Part shown: piece after piece, positions 13,596-25,500 of the stretch
How the letters are laid out: the number at the start of each line of letters is the position of its first letter
Numbering within the stretch: the first letter of the stretch is position 1
Assembly: GCF_027409185.1 (NCBI RefSeq)
Contig: NC_084463.1
Span: 67,007,852-67,071,851 of the forward strand
Reading direction: 5' to 3'
Length of the DNA: 64,000 nt
Source: Cynocephalus volans
Lineage: Eukaryota; Chordata; Mammalia; Dermoptera; Cynocephalidae
The notes under the pieces: model-generated
The model's database searches: none
What the model was told of the DNA's origin: nothing
The model's input: only the letters and a program-made list of their open reading frames with translations
Made by a program: the position numbers and the translations under genes

Positions 13596-16500
13596 ATTTA
13601 CCATTTTAACCAAAATGGTAAATTTTATATTACATATATTTTACACACACGCATATTACTGTTTTATATAACTTGAAGGTAAAGACAGTCCACGGCCACT
13701 GAGTTGTGGATGAAAGGGGCAATGTGTGCAACACATTTCTTCCAAATAAAGGGGATTTTTAAATTTACTGGTATAGCTGCTGCTTGTGAGCTTTTCTCTG
13801 TTTGCAATAGTGCTTCTTAATAAACTGATGTCTGGTGGCTTTTGCTATAAAGAGCCCCCTTACACTGTTTACTGCAGCCCAGCAGAAAATCTCGGTTACT
13901 ATTAAAAATAAAGAACTAGTGATTGAGGAGACAAATGACAAAGAGGGTTTTCTAAATTGTTTTGATAGCTGGCCAGTTGGCTTAGCTGGTTAGAGCATGG
14001 TGTTACAACACCAAGGACAGAGGGTTCAGATCCGTGTACCAACCAGCCACCAATCAATTGTTTTGAACTCAGTTATGGTCATAAGGGCTACTGAAACTGC
14101 CAGTGACCCATAGGGTGAGCTACAAAGTTATTTCTTAGATCAGGGAAGACACTGTTGACACTCAGGAAAAATAAGTGTTGGGGTTTTTTTCTATAAAGAA
14201 AATACAAAATTTTAAATTCACTTATTTTTAAGTTAAGAACATATGTGACCAATTAAAAGCATTAACATACTATTACCAGCTAAATAAGACAGAGTCTTGA
14301 AAAAAGAATAGGAAAAGAGGAAAAACAGAATGGGTAGGAAGTAAGACTCACATGTCAGAGATGAGAGTGTGGGTTGAGAAAGATGGAAACAGAAATAGAG
14401 AAGAGACTCAGAAACTGAGGAGAGAGAATACTCAAGAGGCCTAGAGCTGATAAGCTCAAAGTCTCTTCCAGCAAACATTCTGTGATTCTGTGGGTTTGAA
14501 GGAAGGCATTTAGGAGTGACTGAGGCTTGGGGTAGAAAAAAAGCAAAAATATGCAATAGTAAACGCAGAGAGTCCCACCAGGCCTCTGCTTAGGTAAACA
14601 TGACTCCCCTGTAGCCCAGCTTCATTCTGAATACTCTCTTAACAAAGAGGGCAAATTGTGTGACAAGAGAAGAGAAAGGAAAGAAATTGGTCCAAAATCA
14701 GTAAAATCCATGAACTTTTCCTGCCACTTTAGTTACAAGTTCTTGGAGAAAGCAATACTTACCGCTGTTGCAAAATGGTGAATAACAGCAACGGAGATGC
14801 AAGCATCACAAGATCCACTGCGGACTGGTACCGTTAATGCATCACAGACAAAGGCCTGAAATTGCCTCTCTCTACAAATGTCCACAAGGTTTTGGCTACG
14901 ATCACAACCAATCTATAATAAAGAAAGGATTTCATGACAGTTTGTTTAAATGTCAGGAGAAATTAAGTGCTACAGGTTTATTCCATACCTTAAAGTCATT
15001 ATATAGACCTCATGTTCACTGTGAAATGGTCTGAGACTGTGACATTATCAGTTCTTACAGCCAGTACAAAGTGGGAACATATAATTGTTCAGAGGAGCAT
15101 TTATTACCTTAACAGATATCAAACGGAACTTAAATTAGTGAATGTAAACAAAATGACTAGAATAAAAATGACAGCAATGGAAATGAGAGCTCCGAATTTG
15201 CACCTAATTGATCACCACTAAGAATCTGAATCTTTCTGTAATATCACACATTTAAAACTGGATATTTTGCCATAAACACAGATATTCAGTCTTTTGGGGG
15301 GAGCTAAAAAGAAGATGATCTAAGGTATTTCTCATTACCATATATATACTATATTGTGATGGCCCAGATAGCAGGAGGACGGATGATTTTTTTCCTACTT
15401 CTTTACATTTTTCAACATCTATTACTTTTACAGTCAGAAAATAAAATCCCAAAACAATGAAAAAACAAAATGTGGTTTTTTTCATTTTTTAAGCTATTGA
15501 GTGTTTTTCTGCTAAACACCAGATCTTATCAAGAATAACATGCTAAATTCAAAATTTGTAAAATGCTGTGTAATTAAACCTTTTAGAATAACCAAACAAT
15601 CCTCCAGGAATGACGGCACTGAAGCAGCCAGCAACATGCTTTCATCTCCCCAAGCAGGTGAGGCCTAATGTATCTTATGCATGTCTGTTGTTCTGTAGAA
15701 AGTATTTTGGGGCTGGGACTTCCATCTTCTTTCTAGTTTTATTGTTGTTGTACAGTTTTGCTGTTTAATTCTCAGGATATCATGTATGTGTGTACACACA
15801 CACACACCCACACACACATCTCGCAATGCACACATGTAAATTGGGGAAGGATTGGTAGGGGGTTAAAAAATATTAAATCACTAATTAATAATTATCCCCA
15901 GATAATTTCTTCTTACCCCAATCTCCATAACAGGGAAAAGAATTATACAAGCAGATTTAGTCAAACAGAAGTGGCTACCTCAAGCTTATATTTACTCATT
16001 TAATTTTTTTAATATAATGGGCATTGGATCCTTAGGATTACCTCAGCCCTTCTGAGAATAAAGCACATGAATCCTCATATCAAAACAATTCTTACTGAGT
16101 TAAATCATATTGCCATGCTAGTCACATTGAATGAATTTGCTCAATTTCTAATTGGTATTAAACAGTTTCTACATTCTATCGCAAAGCTGCTTTAATTTCT
16201 AAAGTGGAATAAAAGGTACCAAACTACAGGTAAAGTATAGCAATTTCTCTCTGATATATTTTAATATGGAAACACTAAGGGCCTATTAATAACAACAGCA
16301 GCACGATTCCCAATCAATTGTTCCCTTTACCTGTGTGAGATACATGCCTGCCTTTTATTTATTTTCATCCGTATTCTATGTCACTCAGCCAACAGTCACA
16401 ATATTAAGATGATAATACCACTCAAAATAACATGCACATTATATTTTAGTGCCTGCCACCTTTTTGTTACATTTAAATTCAGTTCACAGAATGAGGAGTT

Positions 16501-19500
16501 TCAAATATGACCAATTACAATAGATAGCTTGCTTAAAGTCAGCAGGAAGAAATCCAATCTGCCTATAAAACAAATCCTCAGAGACAGGGCTCGATAGTTA
16601 TTCAGAGGAAAGTCATCTGAGAACCACAGATAAAACAGAACAAGGAGAAAAACAGACAAACAAAACAAAAGAAAATTTCCCTCTCCTTCTTGCCAGGCCT
16701 TTAAGTCTATTTTATTCCTTTTCACCAACAAGAGAGAGCATGGGCAATTTTAGCAATAAAGCACTAATGTAGATTCCCCGTTGACCAATGTCTGGACTCA
16801 TGCCTGGCTCAATACTTTCATCTTTCACTTATTTTGCCTGAGTTCTCTACACACTATAGTCAATTTGTCACTATTTTTTTAGTCTTCCCTCTCTATTTTT
16901 AAATTCCTTTAAGTTTTTATACCAAGAGTAATACCGGAAATTTTTTAATTCTCCCTAATAATGTTGCATAATGTCAACATTTATGAAAATGATTCATAAA
17001 TACCCACATATAATCAAGGACTCATGTAAAGCTACATATTTCTGTGTGTTGGATAGAGATTGATGACATAAAAACACATTATGTTTAAAATGTATACTTT
17101 TACTCCTATATAATTTTTAAAATCCTCAACAAAACATTAAATATGCAATTCTGGAAGTACAAGTAAACATGAAAAACTATTCAAGCGAGTAATCAAAGGT
17201 GTAAACTAAAACAAGGTTCCATTTTTCTCCTATTGAACTATCAAACATATTTTAAAACCGAAATACACCATGGTGATGGCAGTCTGATAAAACTGCCTCT
17301 TATATAATGGTTGGTGACAGTACTAATTGACTCAATTATTTAAAAGACCAATTAGGCAAACCATTTTTAAGGAGGATAAAAATGTTCAAAACTTCCAACT
17401 CAAAAAAAAAAAAAAAACTACCAACTCAATAATTATTCCTCTAAAAATTTATCCTAAGAAAATAATCCAAAATTCAGAAATAGCTAACCAGGCTAATAAT
17501 AACTGCCTTTTCCTGAATATTGACTATGTATTTGTGTTTCAATGAATTTAATCCTCATAACATACTTGGAGTTAGGTATGATTATACCATATTACAAATG
17601 AGGAAATTTCATATCAAAGAAAATAAGTAATTTTCCCCAAGTTAAATAGTAGTGAATTGGTGGAAAGGGGATTTAAAACCTGGTCTTTCTCACTCCAAAA
17701 ATCCATGTTCTTCCTTCTTGTCCCACTATCTCTCACTGTCCATTACAGTGTTATTTATAATAGACCCAAACTGAACACAACCAAACATCCAGTAACATCT
17801 ACCTAACAGAATACTATAAAGTCCAAGTTTCTTCAATAAATGGTGCTGGGAAAACTAGATATCTACCTGCAGAAGAATGAAATTACACCCTTATCTCACA
17901 CCATATTTTTGTGTGTGTGTCTTTTTTGTGACCGGCACTCAGCCAGGGAGTGCACCGGCCATTCCTATATAGGATCCGAACCCGCAGCGGAGCATTGCTG
18001 CACTCCCAGCACTGCACTCTCCTGAGTGCGCCACGGGCTCGGCCCTCACACCATATTTTAAAAAATCAACTGAAAATGGATTAAAGACTTTAAGTGTAAG
18101 ACCTGAAACTATGAAACTATACCAGAAGAAAACACAGAGGAAAAGCTCCATGACTGGTCCAGGCAATGATTTTTTAGGTATGTTTCCAAAAGCACAGGCA
18201 ACAAAAGCAAAAATAGACAAAAGGAATTACATCAAACTAAAAAGCTTCTGCACAGCAAAGGAAACAATCGACAGAGCAAAGAGACAACCTAGAGAATGGG
18301 GTAAAATATTTGCAAACTATACATCTGATAAGGGGTTAATATCCAAAATATATAAGGACTCCTACAACTCAATAGCAAGAAAACAAATCACCTAATTAAA
18401 AAATGGGGAAAAGATCTGAATAGATACTTCTCAAAAGAAGACATACAAATTGTCAACAGGCACATCAAAAAATGCTCAACATCACTGTATTAGTCCATTT
18501 CTGTTGCTTACAACAAAATACCCGAAACTGGGTGATTTTTAAGAAAACAAATTTATTGCTTACAGTTTCTGAGGCTGGGAAGTCCAAACTCCAGGAACAC
18601 ATCCAGAGAGAGCCTTGATGGTGGCGACAGTGATGACAGAGTATCACACTGTGAAAATGGTGGAGCAGAGAAAGAGAACTAACCTCCTCATTCACTCTCT
18701 TTTTAAAGCCCTCCAAATCATGCCATGACCATCATTTTTAATCCATTCACTATGGCATGGTCCTACAACCTAATCACCTCTTGAAGGCCCCACTTTTGAA
18801 TTAACATAATAGAATTTCCCATCTTCTTAACACTGTCACAGTGGAAGTCAAGATTTGGGGGGACACTCAATCCAAGGCAATCACTAAACATCAGGGAAAT
18901 GCATATTAAAATCACAATGAAGTATCACCACACACCTGTTAGAATGGCTATTATCAAAAAGACAAAAGATGGCAAGGATGTGGAGAAATGGAAACCACTG
19001 CACACTGTGGGAGGGAATGTAAACTAGTACAGCCACTATGGAGGTTCCTCAAAATATTAAAAAATAAAACTACGATATGATCCAGCCAAGGAAATGAAAC
19101 CAGTATGTCAAAGAGATATCTGCACTCCCATGTTTAAGGCAACATTTTTCACAATAGTCAAGATATGGAATCAACCCAAGTTGATGAATGGATAAAGAAA
19201 ATGTGGTATATAAACAAATAGAATATTATTCAGTCATAAAAAAGAGGGAAATCCTGCCATTTGTGACAAGATGAATAAACCTGGAAAACAATATGGTAAG
19301 TAAGCCAGGCACGGAAAGACAAATACTGCATGCTCTCACTCAGACATGGAATCTAAAAAAGTTGAACTCACAGAAGGAGACAGTAGAATGGTGGTTACCA
19401 GAGGCTGGTGCAGTTGGGAGTCTGGGCGTTGGGAAGATTATGGTCAAAGGATACAAATTTCAGTTAGATAGGGAAAATAAGTTCAAGCGATCCATTTTAC

Positions 19501-22500
19501 ATCATAACCATAGTTAATAACAATATATTGTATTCTTAAAAATGCTAATAGAGTGGATATTAAGTGTTCTCAACACAAAAATGGTAACTATGTGAAATAA
19601 TATATATGTTAATTTGCTAGATTTAGTCAATACATATTGTATACATACTTCAAAACATCATATTGTACATGATAAATACATACAATTTTACATCAATTTT
19701 CAAAAATTAAAATAAAATGGGAAAAAAAATTATAAAGTCCAGAAGCTTTATAAGACTACATATCAAAATGGAAATAAGTTACCAAATTGTATGTATACTC
19801 ACTACTATATAAAACATTTATAGGAAAAACTCTGGAAGTATATTCATCACAATAAACTGGTTTAGTAGGGTGGTAGGATTACAGACAAATACCTTTCCTT
19901 TCATTTATTTTCTGAATAATAGTTATATTATTTGTATATTTTTAAAAAATACACAACATTTTAAAAACTATTAAGAAAATATGGAAATATAGGAAAATCA
20001 GACTGGCAATATACAGTTTAAAGTGCAGAGAAATAGGCAAAGGCAAAGTGCAGTGAAAAGAGCATATTAAACTCTAGATCTGAATTCTGGCTCCAGCAAT
20101 AACTAGCTGAATAACCTAGGAAAGGCTACTTCATAACTCAGAGCCTCTGTTTCCTAATCTAAAAAACAAGAATAGAAATACTTACTTCTCGGGATTAATA
20201 TGAGAATCAAATGAAATGAAGTATATTAATTTCATTAACCATAAAAGTGCTATACAAATGTTAGTTATTATTACATACAGAACAAAGAGTGGACAAAAAC
20301 TCTCATACTGGATTCTAGATATGAAGAGAAATCTACACCCTAAAGTTATCTTACCCCGAGTCAAGGCCCTGAGGTTGTCACATTCCTTCAAGGCTGCAGA
20401 ACACAGTACCATATATATTCTAGTTTTTATGTAAGATACTGAAGGGGAAATTCACAGGTTTGTTCCTCGTCACTCAACAAACCATTAATAAGCTTCTACT
20501 ACATGCAGTGGGTGTGCTCTCTGTTACCACAGCTAGCCTTTAAGGTCTCTTAGCAGACTGCCTCATCTCTGACTCCAGTACAAACTCTGGAATCAGAGAT
20601 GAGGTTCTAATACTTGTCCTGACACTATGTGAACTTGGGCATGTCATAACCTGACATGAACCAGAAAACTGGCCTCAGTTTTCCCATTTGTAATATGGAG
20701 ATAACAATATCAATCTCATAAATTATGTATGTAAGAAAATCCAGTACAGAACTTGGCACACAGCAGGTACTTGACACTGTTAGTTTCCTTTCTGTTCTTC
20801 TTTCCCTTACTGAGGTAGTCAATACAGTTAAAAAACAAAACAAAGAAAAACAGAGATGTACAGAATAGGCCTATATAAATATATCCTCGATTTTAATAAA
20901 TAGATTGCTGGCATTATTGAGTGTTATATTTACAATCCCAACTATTTACAGCTACCAAGAAAGTCCATCGCATGTATTAAGTAATTATTTATCTAGCAAA
21001 CAAATTTGAAGTGAATGTGCTCTAGGACCAATGCACAGAACAATCGCTTAGTAAATGAGCCAGGTCAGAGCTAGATGTGTACCTCTCACCTACTTTTGGT
21101 ATTATTTTATAGGTAATGAATCTCTTGACGGTACAAAAACTTTGCTTATAAAATTTAACTCTGAAAATAATTCCACTGGCTAATGCTGATAGAAATGAAG
21201 AGTAACTGAAGAAGTCTAAAAAAAAATGTTTCTTAGCCAGAAAGCAGAAATTTTGAATTAAAGAGTAGACGAGCAAGCCCAGGCATGGTTCAGATCTATG
21301 ATAAGAACAGATTCAGCACATATATTTCTCACAGAAATAAAAAGCAGTTCATAAAACTATTCCCATGAGAGTGCAAGCTATTACAAAAAAATGCATTTTG
21401 TTGAGGAAATTATATGTAATGCTGATATTAAAGATCTTTTAGACTTTTAGCATATTCTACAATTTGAATCTGCATATTGAATGTCTCAAGTCACATTCCT
21501 CATTTCATGAATGTCAAGAAATGGATGTATTTTCATGCTCAAAAGTGGCTGCTCAAAATACACTCAAATACCATTTCTTCATCCAGGTTGGAGCCTCAGC
21601 AGCTTTAAAAGACAGGCTTCCCTTTTATCATACATAATTGCATTTTCTGGCATAATGAAAGCTTAACTCCAACCAGACAAGTAGTTTTCATTCATTCACT
21701 GAACCAGCACTTCGTGAGCCTTCCCTGGAGGTCAGACAATCAGTAGGCTCCAGGGAACAGCAGACAGGAACGAAAATGTGCTGGCTGCCACAGATAAAAT
21801 GAATGTGCTAATGAAGAGCAAGTACGTTTATGGTTTTCCAATCCTTACAAATATATTCCTTCTTGAATCAGCTTCAGATTTTTGGTTCAATTTCCTGTTT
21901 ATCAAGAAATCATTCTTCTCAATTGCAACAGAGTATTATCATTATGACTATGTCAGTGTCGTTGGCTTCAACCTAGTTTCACTGTCACAAATGATAAACT
22001 GACTAGATAAAATCATGGATTATCAACAAGAAAGTGCAAAAGCAGAGCCTACTGAGAAACATTTTTGGATGGTTCCAGATTAAAACAACAGAAGATAGTA
22101 TCTTATTGTAAACTGTGGTTAGAATAGTGATTTTAAGTGACGCACCAAAAACCTACTTCCTCCTCATAAACAACTCACTAGAACTAATTCTTTATAAACT
22201 GAAATTTAATTGTGAACATAACAATAGATGAATACCAATGTCTTATCTTGATGAAAAGCTATTCTTTTATCTGCCTCTTAATGCACAAACTCTACCTTTC
22301 CCCAACTGTAGTACTAACTTACTTTCTTCATGTAAGTGTATAATATCTACAATGGGGTAAAAATAAAGATTATAAGCAATCTGACACACAACAATAACCC
22401 AGGAATGTAGACTGCTCTTGTTCTCCTTATCGACTTCTAGTCTTTCCACCCCTAATCTTGAGAAAGGGAAGCTCCTTTCTTCACAGAGCAGTACTAATAT

Positions 22501-25500
22501 GAGTACTTAGAACAATGCACTACAGTAGGGAGAACTTCCTATTTCCTAGCATAGCCGGAAAAAAGTGGTCCATATAAAACTGAAAACACTTTGGACAGAA
22601 ATTGGTTCAAATCCTGGGTCTAGCATTGTAACCATGGTCAAGTTTTTAATCCATTTGAGCCTTAGCTTCCTCAACAGTAAGACACCAATAAACTTTTTTT
22701 CCTACTATGAGTAAAGAACACTGGATTTGGAGTCAGAAGGCATAGGTTCAAGTCCCAGTTATATCCCCTAATTATATGACATCAGGCAAGTAACATATCC
22801 TCTGTCAGCCCTAGTTTCTTCATTTACAAAAGATGAATGAAAATATCTGCTTTATCTATCTCATACTTAAGAGAATCAAGCAAAGAAAATAGCTTCTATA
22901 AAAATCCTTTCTAATCTGTAAAGAATTTTACAACTGCAAAATAGCTTTAATGATAAAATAATCTTATTAGAAAGCAAAATCTAAAGGGAGTAAGGAACTA
23001 CAAATGATGAGATGTCTATAAATTTCTAGGGGAATAAGAAGGAATGGAAGTGTTCATTAATATTCAATCTGCTTGTTATAACTTTTCTGCAATGAGCTAA
23101 AAAAAACAGCATTAAATCGTGAAGATGAAAGGTAATGGAAATCACTGCAAATAAAGCAAAAAGAAAGTCGTAAGCAACATTACTTGCCATATATAAATCC
23201 TTATTGATGCCAAGATACTTTCCATTTCCACATCCAATATCAGCCACTACTGAACCGCTTGGCAAAGCCTTCAAAAACTCCACGATGTGTGGCCAAGGGG
23301 TATGTCTTGTGCTGCTGAAATGCCCAGCGATCTCTTCATAAACTCGATGGACATACTCTTGTTCCAGCTGTGAAGCTTCTTTATCACTCTCTGGAAATGA
23401 GGGGGGACTCTCTTTCCTCTGGCTGTCACAGACCAAAGGGTAACCTAAATGAAAATATATAGCAATGTAAACATTTCATTTTTATCCAAATGACTCATAA
23501 GGTATCAAGTTTTCCTAAAAAGAAAAAAAAATCAATGTGAATTTGATTGGCTGGGGGTAGCCAGGCTCTGATTTATCAGTTAAAAAAAAAAAAGCTCTTC
23601 CCTACACGTCCAACTTTCTAAAGTTCATGGAAAGAGTAGTATTATCTTTTAATTCTATTTTTCCACAAACTTTGTGAAATACCCTTACATGTATGAGGGG
23701 TCTAGTATAAAAGGGGGAAAATCCATTTACAAAAAACATGACTAAAATTCTGCATCTGCCTTATGATGAAGATGCCTTTTTCATTTTGGTATTAAGAGTC
23801 CTCTCATTCAGGAAAGCATCTTGATGAGTCTGGCCTAACTGGGAGAAATTTTGCTAAATTATCAGGATTTAGGGTTTTTCCCTTGGCAGGTAAGGCACAT
23901 AGAAATTCTGGGTACCATAGGACTCTCAGAAGAAAAACAGGAAGCAAAGTGTCATTTAGTAATAATCACAAGCAAATGCAGTAAATAATACATACTATCT
24001 AAAGTCTTTTATAAGAGGGGAAGTCAAAAAGTTCATGGAAAATGGAATGAAAAGATAAAAATAAAAAATACCAACTTCATTTCTCAACATAAGCTCCATG
24101 AAGTTTTAAGACACTTTTGCAAATTATGACACCATCCATTTAGTCCATCCCTAAAGAACTGAGAGTTCTAGGAACTTAACTATGTCAATGTAATCTCTTT
24201 TATATTATTAACTGAAGAAAAATGGGTGCCCTTTAAAGATTTTTTAAGATTAAGAAACAAAAAGAAAGAACAAATCAGGACTGTAAGGTGGATGCCTAAT
24301 GGTTTCCTTTTGCAACTCTCACCAAGTTACCCTTGTTTGATGAAAAGAATGAGCAGGAGCATTGTCATGGTGAAGGACTTTCTGGTGAAACTTTCCCAGG
24401 TGCTTTTCTGTTAAAGCTTTGGATAACTTTCTCAAAAGACTCTCATCATAAGCAGAGGTTATCATTCTTTGGTCCTACAGAAAACCAACAAGTAAAACGC
24501 CTTGAGCATCCGAAAAAACCTCTGCTCTTGACTGGTCCACTTTTGCTCTGACTGGACCACTTCTACGTCCTGGCATCCATGGCTTTGATTGTGCTTTGTC
24601 TTCAGGGTTGTACTGGTAAAGCCATGTTTCATCTCCTATTATAATTCTGTGAAGAAATGCTTCATAATCTTGATCCCACTTGGTTGCAAATATTCATTGA
24701 AAGCTTTGCTCTTGTCTGCAGCTAATCTGGGCACAGCAGTTTTAGCACCTATTGAGCAGAAATTTTGCTCAACTACAATTTTTCAGTCAGAATTGTGTAA
24801 GCTGAACCAGTTGAGATATCTAAGGTGCTGGCTATTGTTTCTGCTGTTAATCGTCAGTCCCTTCAATTAGGGTATGAATAAGATTAATTTTTTCCTTGCA
24901 AATTGATGTGGATGGTCTGCTCTTGTGGGCTTTATTTTCAACATCGTCTCATTCCTTCTCAAAACAAATTATCAATTTGTAAACCACTTATTTCTTTAGG
25001 GCATTGCCCCTGTAAACTTTTCATAAAGCATTAATGATTTCACCATTCTTCACCCAAGCTTCACCATAAATTTGATGTTTCTTCTTACTTCAATAAAATA
25101 TGAATTTTAGAATTCATATTGCTCTGATAGGGGTTCTTTCCAAACTAATGTCTTATCCTTCTATATCCTGTTCAGGTATGTTATAATAAGTTAGTACAAG
25201 TTTATTTTGGTGTAAAAGAAATTTGAAATTTGTGCTTAGTGTTTTCATAATATTTATTTTCCATGAACTTTTCAAAGACTCCTCGTATATATTGTCTCAA
25301 TTCTCACAGTAAAGTTATGAGATACATACTATTATATCCATTTTACAGATGAGGAAACTGAAACACAAACAAGTTAAATAAGATTTCTAAAGTGACAAAG
25401 ACAGTAAATCATACAGCCAAGATTTGAACTCAGACAGTATATACTCCAGAACCCATATTCTCAATGACTATACTGTGTTGCCTGCTTCAATAGAATGAGC

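Larger units (their letters stand above)
17826..19730 (+). mobile_element. 5'-truncated L1 carrying a nested SINE and LTR
   Basis: L1 ORF2 C-terminal region and 3' UTR run from ttcttcaataaatggtgctg to the A-rich tail at about 19700-19730. An 11-bp target duplication tataaagtcca lies at 17815-17825 and 19731-19741. It is interrupted by the SINE at 17910-18044 and the LTR at 18486-18879; removing both leaves continuous L1. Frames are broken, so no activity is expected. Confidence 0.88.
14913..23187 (-). other. ALKBH8: ALKBH8 intron with GC donor (GC-AG)
   Basis: On the minus strand the intron starts gcaagta right after the Met429 codon and ends ttattatag before Ile430. Apart from the GC, the donor matches the U2 consensus well (ATG/GCAAGT), as is typical of genuine GC-AG introns. 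It spans the nested L1/SINE/LTR at 17826-19730 and several MIRs. Confidence 0.85.

Noticed and set aside
13966-14055. Functional tRNA-Ile gene
   Set aside because: Box A and B are present, but cloverleaf pairing is degraded and target duplications flank it; it is a SINE. The same applies to 54805-54945.
24226-24870. Plus-strand open frames as genes
   Set aside because: They lie antisense to the mariner transposase remnant and have no similarity of their own.
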